From: a virus
Virus record (IMG/VR): IMGVR_UViG_3300032286_000925
Location: 1 to 64,000 of that record
DNA length: 64,000 nt
Strand: one strand, 5' to 3'
In this document: positions 17,169 through 25,344 of the stretch, piece by piece
How the letters are laid out: every line of letters begins with the position of its first letter
Numbering within the stretch: position 1 is the first letter of the stretch
The notes under the pieces: model-generated
What the model saw: the letters and a program-made list of their open reading frames with translations, nothing else
Databases searched by the model: none
What the model was told of the DNA's origin: nothing
Position numbers and translations under genes: made by a program

Positions 17169-17600
17169 TTAGTAGTCCTGAACATTTGTGTCATTGACAT
17201 CTAGGTCATAACTCTCGATAGAGAAGCCGTTAGACCAGTGGGTATCAATGCTGACCTCAAACGAGGTGTATGAAAGGTCGTCCCAGTCGAAACTGCGAGG
17301 TGCTTTGATAGTCATAGTTCCAGAAATACTAACTTCTACTTCCTTCTCTACTTCGGTGTCAATGTCAAAGATTTTAGCAATCTCTTCTGCGTGGTCGTCA
17401 AGGCTGTCCCAGTTCTCGTCTAGGTATTCCTCTAACCTGTCCTTTTTGCGTTCTAGGTCTGTCCACCAACGAATAACTTTTTCGTTTTCTGACTTTGCGA
17501 ACTCTAACTCTTTGGTTAGTTGTGCGACTTCGGCAGTAAGTTCCTCAACGGACTTTACTACTACTTCTTGTGTTTCTTGTGGTTCATTTGTTTCAGACAT
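17169..17600 (-). CDS. coiled-coil plus beta-domain protein (paralogue 1)
   Basis: 143 aa. A long coiled coil (about residues 14-65) is followed by IAKIFDIDTEVEKEVEVSIS and a beta-rich C-terminus. The same junction occurs at 18760-19221 (LAEIFGWETTKEVDVAIEI), so the two are paralogues with different N-terminal helices. Unnamed conserved phage family. Confidence 0.7.
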   Translation of the reverse strand: MSETNEPQETQEVVVKSVEELTAEVAQLTKELEFAKSENEKVIRWWTDLERKKDRLEEYLDENWDSLDDHAEEIAKIFDIDTEVEKEVEVSISGTMTIKAPRSFDWDDLSYTSFEVSIDTHWSNGFSIESYDLDVNDTNVQDY

Positions 17601-17813
17601 TTTGTCTCCTCGGTTTATTTGGGTTGTAGAGGCAAGTCGGCACTAGGAGATACTTTCTTGCCTCTACACTTTTAGTTTAAGCCCTAGACCTGACTTCTGT
17701 CAAACTTAGATGTATAGGTCGGCGTTTATATTTTCAATTGAGCTTTTAATTCTGCTTTTATTAATTGTTTTACAAACCAAAACCCCTCGCTTTTCAGCAA
17801 GGGGCTCGGTCGG

Positions 17814-17951
17814 TTAGTTCAGGTAAGTTGCCTTACAGTAATCACAAACCCAACTTGGTTCGTTTGGATACAGTGGGAACTTATGTGGGTTGAGTTCATC
17901 TACCTCAAATCCGTCAGCACCACAGAAATTACAAGCGTCAGGTTCAGACAT
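17814..17951 (-). CDS. tiny zinc-ribbon protein
   Basis: 45 aa. C-x2-C near the start (CNFCGAD) and C-x2-C near the end (VCDYCKAT) make a complete zinc ribbon. The ATG overlaps the end of the upstream zinc-ribbon gene by 8 nt. Confidence 0.65.
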   Translation of the reverse strand: MSEPDACNFCGADGFEVDELNPHKFPLYPNEPSWVCDYCKATYLN

Positions 17952-18276
17952 CTTCTTCCTCTCTCGGTGAGCAGGTCAGACATACTTCGGTGTCGTCAAA
18001 CTCGTCTCGGACTTCCTCTGGAATGAACGCCTTACAGTATGAGCAGAGGTAGAGTTCATCTTCGGTGAAGTAAGAGGCAGTGAAGAAATCTTTTGCCCCG
18101 TTTGGATAATCCTCTTTACACTCTCGGCAGAGCCAGAAGTAAGTAAGTTCGGTCATCTTTGCTGGGTCGTGAATACCCTCTGGGACTTTTGTAGTGGCAC
18201 TTAGCACACTAATCGGGTCGCCATCATTGTAGTTTCCACAACTGTCGCAAGTTATGTCGTGGTGGTTATCTATCAT
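17944..18276 (-). CDS. double zinc-ribbon protein
   Basis: 110 aa from the ATG after AGGAGATAAA. C-x2-C (CDSCGN) pairs with C-x2-C (CRECKE), and a second set CSYCKA pairs with CLTCSP. Two adjacent zinc ribbons are likely. Operon with the 45-aa ribbon gene. Confidence 0.7.
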   Translation of the reverse strand: MIDNHHDITCDSCGNYNDGDPISVLSATTKVPEGIHDPAKMTELTYFWLCRECKEDYPNGAKDFFTASYFTEDELYLCSYCKAFIPEEVRDEFDDTEVCLTCSPREEEDV

Positions 18277-18497
18277 TTTATCTCCTCGGTTTATTTGGGT
18301 TGGGGGCAAGTAGAAACAGATATAACACCTTGCCCCCGAGTTCAGTTTGCCAGAAATACTTGGCTAAGTCAAATAGCAGTTGAGTTTCGCGATTTATATT
18401 TTCAATTGAGTTTTTAATTCTGCTTTTATTAATTGTTTTTAGCGAAATTGAGCAGTTTAGACACTTGCTCGGGTGTTTCCTTTGGGTAAAGGGGGGC

Positions 18498-18698
18498 TTA
18501 TTCGTCTCCGAAACTTACTACATTGTTTTTGCCACAGAACTCGCACTCAACATCAGCGTCGCCAGACCTGCCACCAACTACAATATCGGTTTCGTTTTCT
18601 TCTTCGCACTCGCCACACTCAAAGGAAACTCCGATTTCTCTTTCGTCGTCCCAAGGTGTAGCAGTTTTCCAGCCGTCATATCCCGGAATATGTTCCAT
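18498..18698 (-). CDS. zinc-ribbon protein
   Basis: 66 aa with GAGGTAAAAA upstream. C-x2-C (ECGECEEE) and C-x2-C (ECEFCGKN) flank a Gly-rich loop. Cassette gene of unknown role. Confidence 0.65.
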   Translation of the reverse strand: MEHIPGYDGWKTATPWDDEREIGVSFECGECEEENETDIVVGGRSGDADVECEFCGKNNVVSFGDE

Positions 18699-18759
18699 TT
18701 TTTACCTCCGTTAGTTGTGGTTAGGCAGTTTATACACTTGCCTAGGTGTCCGAGGTGGT

Positions 18760-19221
18760 CTAGTTTTCTGAGAGGTTGATTTTATCAACGCTGACATCAA
18801 GAACAAACTCGCTTGAGTAGCCGATACTGATATCAACTTCAATATCACTTTCAGCGTCCTCAACGCTTTGTCCCATTGGAACGCTTATTGTTCCGTAGGC
18901 AGTGATTTCAATAGCAACATCAACTTCCTTGGTAGTTTCCCAACCGAAGATTTCGGCTAGTTCTACCAACTCGTCTGCGTCAGCGCAAGCACTTTCAATT
19001 CTTTCCTGAAACCAATCCTCAGCAGAACCGATGTTCATAATAAGTTCTGAACGCTTGGTGTCAGCAAACTTCTTTTGGTCGTTTAGGCTGGCGTGTGCTT
19101 TGTAGGTGTATTCCAACAACTCTGCCCAAGCAAGAGCGTCGTTGCCAATAATCTCAACTACATTGTTCGGTGTAAGAGTTCCTTTTAGAAACTCGTCTTT
19201 CTGTTCGTTTGTAAGATACAT
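18760..19221 (-). CDS. helical plus beta-domain protein (paralogue 2)
   Basis: 153 aa. Paralogue of 17169-17600 through the shared LAEIFGWETTKEVDVAIEI-type junction and beta-rich C-terminus; the N-terminal part differs and has a DWFQERIESA helix. GAGGAAAA precedes the ATG. Confidence 0.7.
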   Translation of the reverse strand: MYLTNEQKDEFLKGTLTPNNVVEIIGNDALAWAELLEYTYKAHASLNDQKKFADTKRSELIMNIGSAEDWFQERIESACADADELVELAEIFGWETTKEVDVAIEITAYGTISVPMGQSVEDAESDIEVDISIGYSSEFVLDVSVDKINLSEN

Positions 19222-19407
19222 ATTTTCCTCGTTTGATTTGGAGAGCGTTTTTGCTCTCGGTTATAGTTTGACAGATTTGTTGTTTGTAGTCAAATACATT
19301 TAGCAGGGTCGCGCTTATATTTTTAATTGCTGCCTTTAATTCTGCTTTTATTAATTGTTTTAGCAGAACAAGCCCTACCTTTTGGTAGGACTTGCTTTGC
19401 TAGGAAA

Positions 19408-19554
19408 TTAGAGAGGAGTTCCACAATCGCTACATTGTATATGCTCTTTACAATCTTGGTCGCACTCCCAACCGAAATCGTCTGGGGTTTCTACTTCCCA
19501 AGTATCTTCGCCAGACTTTCCACATACTCCACAGAAATCGCTTTTATCACTCAT
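19408..19554 (-). CDS. tiny zinc-ribbon protein
   Basis: 48 aa. C-x2-C (CGVCGKSG), C-x3-C and C-x2-C (CSDCGTPL) give two probable zinc sites. The ATG overlaps the stop of the upstream gene by 8 nt. Third gene of a three-gene cassette. Confidence 0.65.
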   Translation of the reverse strand: MSDKSDFCGVCGKSGEDTWEVETPDDFGWECDQDCKEHIQCSDCGTPL

Positions 19555-19816
19555 TTTTTACCTCTGCTCCAAGTTCTTTTAGTTGCTCGGTAAGTTCCTC
19601 TACAACATCATAGATAAACTCTCGGTGTTCTAGCACCCAATCTAAATCGCCTTGGACACTACTGATGATTTTGCTCCACGCCTCCGTTAGTTGCTCGGGG
19701 GTCATATCACCTGTGATGAAACTTGCTGTATGGTCTTTATCAAACCAAGTTATAGCAAGTTCATCATCAGGTTTATATTCTTTGAGCAACATAGAGACAA
19801 TCTCTACAACTTTCAC
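19547..19816 (-). CDS. hypothetical protein
   Basis: 89 aa starting at a GTG that overlaps the upstream stop (GTGA). Helical (ELTEQLKELGAEV), with DDELAITWFDKDHTA in the N-terminal half resembling small accessory proteins of actinophages. No named family. Confidence 0.6.
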   Translation of the reverse strand: MKVVEIVSMLLKEYKPDDELAITWFDKDHTASFITGDMTPEQLTEAWSKIISSVQGDLDWVLEHREFIYDVVEELTEQLKELGAEVKNE

Positions 19817-20052
19817 AAAGTCTCCAACTCGATTTCAGCAATAGCGACATTTAGTAGTGCTACAAGTTCCTTAGCGTCTGCTAGCGATAGGTGCTGACTT
19901 ACACTAGAAATGATGCCACCGATTTCCAACCCACCGACATCTCGTAGGTGTGTGCTGATATCTAGGTCAATAATAGTTCCGTCTCCCATATAGGTAGAAC
20001 CTACCCTTGTTCCAGCATTGATACTTAGTGATGTCATTTTTCTTTCAAACAT
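19813..20052 (-). CDS. hypothetical protein
   Basis: 79 aa from the ATG after GAGGAGTAAAA. Ends with a long helix (LADAKELVALLNVAIAEIELETL). First gene of the three-gene cassette; promoter near 20085-20115. Confidence 0.6.
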   Translation of the reverse strand: MFERKMTSLSINAGTRVGSTYMGDGTIIDLDISTHLRDVGGLEIGGIISSVSQHLSLADAKELVALLNVAIAEIELETL

Positions 20053-20228
20053 TTTTACTCCTCGTTTGTTTTTGTGGTCTTTCCACATTACTATTCTGAC
20101 ACGAACCCCTGACATTAGTCAAACTTTATTTTGGGGTCTGCGTTTTATTTTTAATTGCGTTTTTAATTCTGCTTTTATTAATTGTTTTTACGGAAAAGCA
20201 GTAGCCATTTCTGACTACTGCCTTTTTG

Positions 20229-20585
20229 TTATCCGTAGATTACATCACCGAAGAAAGCAATTTGTAGCAATCCGTCTGACACGCAAGCGTCAGGGTCTTC
20301 TAAGTCCCACGCACCCCCACAATGAGTAAGTCCTTTTGTAAGAACGGTGCTGTAAGCCTTAGCCAAATCCTCAATGGTTAGAGTTTTGGTTGTTGTTGGC
20401 TCGTCTGGGTCGTCAGGGTCGCAAGCAGTTATGGTGAATTCGCCTGTGCCGATTTTGTCCCAATCGCCTCCGTTAGAGTATTTTAGGCTTACCCACCACT
20501 CCATATACTCCCAGCCTCCACCGAAAGTTGCCTCCCAAAGTAGTTGCTTGTCTATTGGGACATTGATGTTGATGTTGTTTTCCAT
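20229..20585 (-). CDS. conserved phage protein
   Basis: 118 aa from the ATG overlapping the upstream stop. Contains FGGGWEYMEWWVSLKY, ITACDPDDPDE, KTLTIEDLAKAY and HCGGAWDLEDPDAC, ending FFGDVIYG. I recall this pattern as an unnamed conserved protein of actinophages and mobile elements. GGGAGAAC precedes the ATG. Confidence 0.7.
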   Translation of the reverse strand: MENNININVPIDKQLLWEATFGGGWEYMEWWVSLKYSNGGDWDKIGTGEFTITACDPDDPDEPTTTKTLTIEDLAKAYSTVLTKGLTHCGGAWDLEDPDACVSDGLLQIAFFGDVIYG

Positions 20586-20755
20586 TATCGGTTCTCCCAA
20601 TACTTATCAATGGCAATCATACTTTCTAGGTCGCTAATCCTACCCTCTATAAGTATGAGAGTTTGTGGAGTAAGTATTCCCTTATCCACTAAGAGTTCTA
20701 TTTCTTTTTTATCTACGCTAAGATTAGCGAACTCGTTTAGGTGTTCTTCTAGCAT
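20585..20755 (-). CDS. small helical protein
   Basis: 56 aa from the ATG after GAGGAGCAAA. Predicted helix pair (EEHLNEFANLSVDKKEIELL and LILIEGRISDLESMI). Coupled to the next gene by TAATG overlap. Confidence 0.6.
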   Translation of the reverse strand: MLEEHLNEFANLSVDKKEIELLVDKGILTPQTLILIEGRISDLESMIAIDKYWENR

Positions 20756-20950
20756 TTTGCTCCTCGTTTGTTTTTGTGGTCTTTCCACATTTCCAACTTT
20801 ACACGAACTTTACACGAAGTCAAGTCTGCTGCTGCGAAATGTTTATTTTTAATTGAGATTTTAATTCTGGTTTATTAATTGTTTTAGATAGCAGAAACCC
20901 ACCAACCTAAACTCTCGGTTTAGTTTATTGGTGGGCTTTGCTAGGAATAA

Positions 20951-21274
20951 CTACGCAGTTCTGATGTAGTCGTATTCGGTGGTTCGTAGAGTTTCTGCGT
21001 AAGCGTCTGGGAACTTCTCTTGTAGCAACTCTCGGTCAAACGAGGTGTTCTTACTGAATACTAGGCTGAAAGCCTTGATTTTGCCAAAGAACCCGATTGT
21101 CTTACCTGCTGGGAGAGAGGCTCGTAGGATTGCCTCGGCTTGTGCCTTGCGTTCCTTTGCGTCTTTCTCGTCAGCCTTAGCCTGAATAAAGTCAGCGTGG
21201 GCTTTCTTTACCTTGGCACTTGTGATGATAACTGCGTTCTCTGGCAGTTCTGGTGCGTTGTCGTTGTTAGACAT
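20951..21274 (-). CDS. hypothetical coiled-coil protein
   Basis: 107 aa. The central Lys/Ala/Glu-rich helix (about 22-55) is followed by a beta-like segment GKTIGFFGKIKAFSLVF and a helix ending EYDYIRTA. AGGAAAACAA precedes the ATG. No family assigned. Confidence 0.6.
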   Translation of the reverse strand: MSNNDNAPELPENAVIITSAKVKKAHADFIQAKADEKDAKERKAQAEAILRASLPAGKTIGFFGKIKAFSLVFSKNTSFDRELLQEKFPDAYAETLRTTEYDYIRTA

Positions 21275-21391
21275 TTGTTTTCCTTTTCGTGAGATTGTTT
21301 AGTTGCCTCACATCTATAAACTTACTTGGTTATGTGTTTCTTGTCAAGTCTTTCGTTTGATGTTTAGACATTTATTTTTTTAATTGAGGTT

Positions 21392-21628
21392 TTAATTCTT
21401 TTTGCTTGTGTAAAAGATATTGACTACTGTAAACCACTCTAGAGTTTTTTTGAATTGCCAATCAGGGTTTAGATGATAACACTCGTTATACCAATCAAGG
21501 TAGATTTGATTACCCGAACTTCTATCGGGGAACGCCTCTTGAACCCATAGATACATAAAGTTTAGGTTTTTTTGCCCATATTCTAGGTCAATAACTATTT
21601 CTGGGTATTTTGGAATCGGTAGTTCCAT
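21392..21628 (-). CDS. hypothetical small aromatic protein
   Basis: 78 aa, rich in Trp/Tyr. The gene runs into a truncated copy of the intergenic element, which lacks the usual hairpin. The ribosome site is weak, so the start is less certain. Confidence 0.5.
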   Translation of the reverse strand: MELPIPKYPEIVIDLEYGQKNLNFMYLWVQEAFPDRSSGNQIYLDWYNECYHLNPDWQFKKTLEWFTVVNIFYTSKKN

Positions 21629-21715
21629 ATGCGTCTTTCGTCTTTTGTGGATTTTGTAGTGAGCCTTTTATAGACAAATAAGGTAAATGCTCAGGTCTAT
21701 ATCTTTATTCTAACA

Positions 21716-22024
21716 CTAATCGTCTTCGTCTAGTGTTTCGCAGTATGCTCCACAGGAGTAGCAGAGGTAAGTTCCCCATAAAGACCAATAGCCAGCGTGT
21801 TCCCCTGCGATTTCTAGGCTACCAATTTTGTAGGTTTTTTCATCCTCGTCATACCAGACAAGTTCTTTTGAGCAGTTTTCACAGATTTCCCAAGTAAAGA
21901 TTTCGTGGCAACCATTCCAGCCATTATACTTTTCATCTGTTTTAGCACAGGTGTCAGAGCAGTAATAGTTTCTATCTACTACTTGTCCGTCTTTGTCGTC
22001 AATATCTATTAGGTGTGCTGACAT
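21716..22024 (-). CDS. double zinc-ribbon protein
   Basis: 102 aa. C-x3-C (YCSDTCAK) pairs with C-x2-C (CENCSKE), and the last part has C-x2-C (LCYSCGAYC). Promoter TTGACT/TAAACT lies at about 22058-22086. Confidence 0.65.
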   Translation of the reverse strand: MSAHLIDIDDKDGQVVDRNYYCSDTCAKTDEKYNGWNGCHEIFTWEICENCSKELVWYDEDEKTYKIGSLEIAGEHAGYWSLWGTYLCYSCGAYCETLDEDD

Positions 22025-22216
22025 TTTTTCCTCGTTTCCGTAAGTCTTTCTTACAAGATAAGTTTATAGTTTTGAGGCTAGAAGTCAAGTTTTTTGCGCG
22101 AGGCTGGGCTTTTATTTTTAATTGAAAGCTTTAATTCTGCTTTTATTAATTGTTGATCTTAATTCTGCTTTTTATTAATTGTTTTTAATTCTGCTTTTTA
22201 TTAATTGTTTTAGCTG

Positions 22217-22330
22217 CCAAGCCAGAAATGCGAAATCCCTCATAGCGTTAGGAACTATGAGGGACTTCGTGCCGAGGTAAATGAGGGGGCAAAGCCTCGG
22301 CAAGTGGGGCAGAGGAAACGAGAGAAACTC
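22217..22330 (-). other. three consecutive hairpins downstream of ssb
   Basis: On the minus strand GGCAGAG/CTCTGCC, GCCGAGG/CCTCGGC and CCCTCATAG/CTATGAGGG follow one another in 110 bp after the SSB stop. They lie next to three tandem copies of the array element. None has a T-run. They may end the SSB transcript or form a small structured RNA. Confidence 0.65.
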
Positions 22331-22341
22331 TGCCACCAAGA

Positions 22342-22764
22342 CTAAACTATTGTTGGTTCCTCGGTTGGAACTATTACAGGTCTGATTACAGGCTTAGGCT
22401 CTACTAGCGTAGTTCTGGTGAAAGTAGATTGACCATACACTAAGTCGTGTCCAAGTGTGTCAGCCTCAATCTCAACCGAAGTGCCAGACTTTTCGCCATT
22501 ATCCCAATCACGAACTCGTAGCGTTCCTGAAACTATAATCCTGTCGCCTTTGCTGATTGAAGAAACAGCGTTTATCGCAAGAGTGCCGAAAGATGTAATT
22601 GTGAACCAATTTGTATAAGCGTCAATCCACTCCATTTCCTTTGGGTCAAACTTTTTGCTGGAACTTGCCAGACGGAAACTTGTGATATCTACTCCGTCTG
22701 CTGTTTTTAGGTGGCGTGGTGTTGTAGCCACTAAGCCTGTTGTTGTGTATTTGCTGTTATCCAT
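22342..22764 (-). CDS. ssb: single-stranded DNA-binding protein
   Basis: 140 aa. An OB-fold of the bacterial SSB type is seen in ITSFRLASSSKKFD, WFTITSFGTLAINAVSSISKGDRIIVSGTLRVRDW and SVEIEADTLGHDL. The C-terminus is Pro/Val-rich (EEPTIV) instead of the usual acidic DDDIPF tip, so contact with host SSB partners may differ. It coats ssDNA during replication. The start overlaps the upstream gene. Confidence 0.88.
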   Translation of the reverse strand: MDNSKYTTTGLVATTPRHLKTADGVDITSFRLASSSKKFDPKEMEWIDAYTNWFTITSFGTLAINAVSSISKGDRIIVSGTLRVRDWDNGEKSGTSVEIEADTLGHDLVYGQSTFTRTTLVEPKPVIRPVIVPTEEPTIV

Positions 22765-22975
22765 TTAATTTTGCCTTTCGGGTTGTTTCGGTTTCTATTG
22801 CTTGGTCGTATGTCATAGACATAACTTCTTCTAACGAGGTGTGCCAAAAGATTATGTAGTGGAGTGGTAGTTCCGTTCCAAATAGTTCATAAGCCTTTTC
22901 TTGTGTTTTGTGGATTGTAAGTTCTCGTCTTTCGCCAAGATAAACTGCGATTGTTGGTGTGATTTCGTTTTCCAT
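22757..22975 (-). CDS. hypothetical small protein
   Basis: 72 aa. Overlaps the SSB start by 8 nt, so it is cotranscribed. Contains IAVYLGERRELTIHKTQEKAYELF; no named family. Confidence 0.6.
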   Translation of the reverse strand: MENEITPTIAVYLGERRELTIHKTQEKAYELFGTELPLHYIIFWHTSLEEVMSMTYDQAIETETTRKAKLNG

Positions 22976-22984
22976 ACTACGAGT

Positions 22985-23266
22985 TTAGTGTCTGACTAAT
23001 CCTGTGTCAAATCTAAGTTCGTCAGAAACAAGCCCACTCTGAACTTTCATTTTCCAACTGCTTAATTCTATTAATTGATAGGTAGGTAGTCCGAGAGCCT
23101 CGGCAATACAATCCAAGATTTCAGAGGAAACTTCTTTATGCCCTCGTTCTACTTCGGATAAATAGCCAAGAGCCACCGAGCCACGCTCGGAAACATCTCG
23201 CAAGTTTAGCCCGAGTTCGTGTCTGGTCTCTCTAATGACTTCGCCTAGTGCGTGTCTGAACTTCAT
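22985..23266 (-). CDS. ClgR-like helix-turn-helix regulator
   Basis: 93 aa. LGEVIRETRHELGLNLRDVSERGSV, then LGYLSEVERGHKEVSSE and LDCIAEALGLP form a Cro/C1-type HTH closest by eye to actinobacterial ClgR regulators. Its gene begins in the TAATG overlap of the upstream gene, so it is coexpressed with SSB. A phage transcription regulator is likely; targets unknown. Confidence 0.8.
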   Translation of the reverse strand: MKFRHALGEVIRETRHELGLNLRDVSERGSVALGYLSEVERGHKEVSSEILDCIAEALGLPTYQLIELSSWKMKVQSGLVSDELRFDTGLVRH

Positions 23267-23532
23267 TATGCCTCGTTTCCGTAGAGCAGGTCTGGTTCTT
23301 GACCCACCGGTGTAAGTTTTGGTGTTGGCAGTTTATCTACTGCCATTTTGAGAATACCATAGAGTTTTCCGTCTAGGTCTTGTTCGCCTGCGACTACTTC
23401 ATCATCAGCCCAACGCCACTCGTCTAGGTCTGTGTCCCAGATGTCTCCGTCTCCTACTTCGTAGGTCTCAACATACCACTCATTAGTTTCCTCTTTGTAG
23501 GCGAGGACATAGTGAAAGTGTCTTCTAGCCAT
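23266..23532 (-). CDS. small protein with C-terminal PDLLYG tail
   Basis: 88 aa, acidic and Trp-rich. It ends QEPDLLYGNEA, a variant of the shared E-P-D-[IV]-V-Y tail. The final GAGG of the gene doubles as the ribosome site of the HTH gene. Confidence 0.6.
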   Translation of the reverse strand: MARRHFHYVLAYKEETNEWYVETYEVGDGDIWDTDLDEWRWADDEVVAGEQDLDGKLYGILKMAVDKLPTPKLTPVGQEPDLLYGNEA

Positions 23533-23924
23533 TATGCCTCACCACCATACACGACATCTTGTTCTGGCTTGTCTGCCTTAGGTGGTTCAGGGTTAGGTGG
23601 CGAGTAATCCACTCCGTCGCAAGTGTAGTCGCCTGTATCAGCATTGAGCCACACACTAGGGCTATCAATCCAGCCCTCGTCAAATGTGTCAAGCCTGTCA
23701 GCCCACATACCAAACGAGCCTGAACCTATGCCAGAGTAGCCACCAAGAACTACCGAGAACTCGTGGAATAGTTCGGCAATGATATAGTTGTCGCCAATCC
23801 TGCCTGTTTTTTCTATGACATTATGGACAGCCTGTAAGTTGTCGCTACCTGACCAATGCCCATACATCACTATTAGATTTTCGTCTGTGTTGTTAGAAAC
23901 AACGATTAAAGACCTGTCGCCCAT
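23532..23924 (-). CDS. conserved phage protein with C-terminal DVVYG tail
   Basis: 130 aa. RSLIVVSNNTDENLIVMYGHWSGSDN and a Gly-rich GGYSGIGSGSFGMW segment match an unnamed conserved family of phages. It ends PEQDVVYGGEA, a tail shared with other proteins here. Promoter TTGACC/TAAACT lies near 23945-23975. Confidence 0.65.
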   Translation of the reverse strand: MGDRSLIVVSNNTDENLIVMYGHWSGSDNLQAVHNVIEKTGRIGDNYIIAELFHEFSVVLGGYSGIGSGSFGMWADRLDTFDEGWIDSPSVWLNADTGDYTCDGVDYSPPNPEPPKADKPEQDVVYGGEA

Positions 23925-23972
23925 TTTTGATTTCCTTTCGCTAGGGTTATTAGAAGTTTAGTCCTGTTTTGC

Positions 23973-24329
23973 CTATTGGTCAAGTAGGTCTTGTTCCTCA
24001 CCACAGCCAGCACACTTTCTTTCGTAGTCCTCGCCTTTGACCTGATAGTCGTATTCGTAGCAATCATCACAACGCAGGTGTCCTAGTTCAGAGCTGATAG
24101 CGTCAGAGAACGCCTCCCATACAGGTTCTAAGGCACTACCACTACATAGTCCGTCAAACTCCTCAATAATCTTGTCCCACTCTGCCTTAGTGATGTTTCC
24201 GTATGGTTCTGTGCTGTTATGAACCTCAACTTCATCTATGGTGTAGCAGTAAGCCCAAACTTTTTGGTCAGGGTCTTTATCAGCAATCTTGGCGAACACT
24301 TCTGCCCACTCTTTCGCAGTTCTAATCAT
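23973..24329 (-). CDS. zinc-ribbon-tailed protein (paralogue 1)
   Basis: 118 aa. The C-terminus CDDCYEYDYQ...CAGCGEEQDLLDQ is a zinc ribbon with the same order and end as the adjacent upstream protein (CDTCSLYDYE...CRHCGEEEDLLND). The pair is a tandem duplication. The N-terminal half is helical. Confidence 0.65.
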   Translation of the reverse strand: MIRTAKEWAEVFAKIADKDPDQKVWAYCYTIDEVEVHNSTEPYGNITKAEWDKIIEEFDGLCSGSALEPVWEAFSDAISSELGHLRCDDCYEYDYQVKGEDYERKCAGCGEEQDLLDQ

Positions 24330-24651
24330 TTAGTAAGTCCTCCTCCTCGCCACAATGACGACAGGTAGTTTCCTGTTCTTTTTCATCAGTAATACACTCG
24401 TAGTCATAGAGAGAACAGGTATCGCAATAGACATTTTTCTTGTTGTTGTCTGCCATTAGGTCGTGTAGATACTCTGAAACATAGTCCCAATCGCCAGAGA
24501 AGTCAGAGCAGAAGTCCTCCCAATCTTTATCGTTGATTTCACAGCCCTCAACGAAATAGTCTGCTAGTTCATCTTTTTCTGCCCAATGAACCCAGACCCG
24601 ACTTGTAGGGTCTAGTTTTTGTAATACCTCAATAAAGTCTTTGACTAACAT
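24322..24651 (-). CDS. zinc-ribbon-tailed protein (paralogue 2)
   Basis: 109 aa. EINDKDWEDFCSDFSGDWDYVSEYLHDLM is followed by a zinc ribbon ending CGEEEDLLND. The start follows the upstream stop directly (TAGATG). Confidence 0.65.
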   Translation of the reverse strand: MLVKDFIEVLQKLDPTSRVWVHWAEKDELADYFVEGCEINDKDWEDFCSDFSGDWDYVSEYLHDLMADNNKKNVYCDTCSLYDYECITDEKEQETTCRHCGEEEDLLND

Positions 24652-25281
24652 CTAATACACCACATCAGGTTCAGGCTGGTCGTTTTCCCGAGGGCAATCG
24701 TCATAGAGGTCGTCAGGGTCGCCACTATTACAGCCCCAGCACTCTTTATCTTGTGCCTCGTAGTCAGCGTGAGAGTTCGGGATATCCCACTCTTTCGTGA
24801 TAGTGAGTTCGCCTTTGTAGCCCGAGAGTTCAGCACCGAACCCTTGTTCCTCTTCCCAGTAGATATCAAAGTTCAGGTCGGGGAACTGCTCCACCATAGC
24901 CTCAAACACAGGCGAGGCTGGCGACCACGCTGTATCAAACCTATAAGTGAGTTCAGTATCAGTTTCACTATCTAGTGAGGGATTACAAGCGTCCCATTTG
25001 GTATCCCAGTTATCGTTGTTCCAGTTATACCAGTTGGTAGGAGTGTCGCCTTTCTGAACTCCATTTTCCCAACCATTAGTGCCGAAGTATTCGCCACTCT
25101 CAACTGCCTCTTCTGGTGGTGCTATGAAGTTCCAGAACGAGATGTCCTCTTTCTCATACTCAACGGAGTTAGTGTCAGAGTTCCAACTTTGTGGGTGCGG
25201 CTTTCCAGCCTGTTCTTTAAATCGTGCTATCTCTTCTTTTGAGCCAGAGATGTTGATTGAGGTATAAACCCAATTTGGCAT
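24652..25281 (-). CDS. YubB/DUF1281-like protein with C-terminal EPDVVY tail
   Basis: 209 aa. The opening MPNWVYTSINISGSKEEIARFKEQ and the Trp-rich middle match the DUF1281 (YubB ferredoxin-like) family of plasmids and phages. A Cys group (CWGCNSGDPDDLYDDC) precedes the terminal EPDVVY, which is the shared tail motif. Confidence 0.75.
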   Translation of the reverse strand: MPNWVYTSINISGSKEEIARFKEQAGKPHPQSWNSDTNSVEYEKEDISFWNFIAPPEEAVESGEYFGTNGWENGVQKGDTPTNWYNWNNDNWDTKWDACNPSLDSETDTELTYRFDTAWSPASPVFEAMVEQFPDLNFDIYWEEEQGFGAELSGYKGELTITKEWDIPNSHADYEAQDKECWGCNSGDPDDLYDDCPRENDQPEPDVVY

Positions 25282-25344
25282 TTGATTTCCTTTCGTAGCC
25301 TATGTATCAAGTTTAGTGATTTGTGGATTGGTGTCAAGTAGCCC

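Larger units (their letters stand above)
4236..22215. repeat. dispersed A+T-rich intergenic element of the cassette array (about 30 copies)
   Basis: A conserved element of roughly 45 bp recurs between transcription units. On the plus strand it holds three boxes, TTAATTG, CTAATTC and TTAATTG, with AATT cores about 12 and 14-15 bp apart. It starts with a T-run and ends TTTTA. Copies lie near 4240, 4640, 5330, 5960, 6365, 6795, 7260, 7860, 8385, 9130, 9670, 10320, 10890, 11365, 11965, 12600, 13085, 13775, 14265, 15230, 15720, 16480, 17070, 17730, 18400, 19320, 20150, 20850, a truncated one near 21370, and three in a row at 22120-22215. Read on the minus strand the order is always gene, hairpin, element, a short GC-rich stretch, TTGACT-N17-(A/C)A(G/A/T)ACT promoter, leader with AGGAG, next gene. 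The hairpins have changing stems but mostly a GAAA loop, and no T-run follows. Confidence 0.9.

Noticed and set aside
18465-18779. Open plus-strand frames within the cassette array (also 8380-8952, 16162-16425, 17248-17646)
   Set aside because: They mirror minus-strand genes with correct ribosome sites and promoters, have no ribosome site of their own and run through the hairpins and AATT elements.
4236-22215. CRISPR array
   Set aside because: The repeated element is spaced by complete genes of 200-900 bp, not by uniform short spacers, and no cas gene is present.
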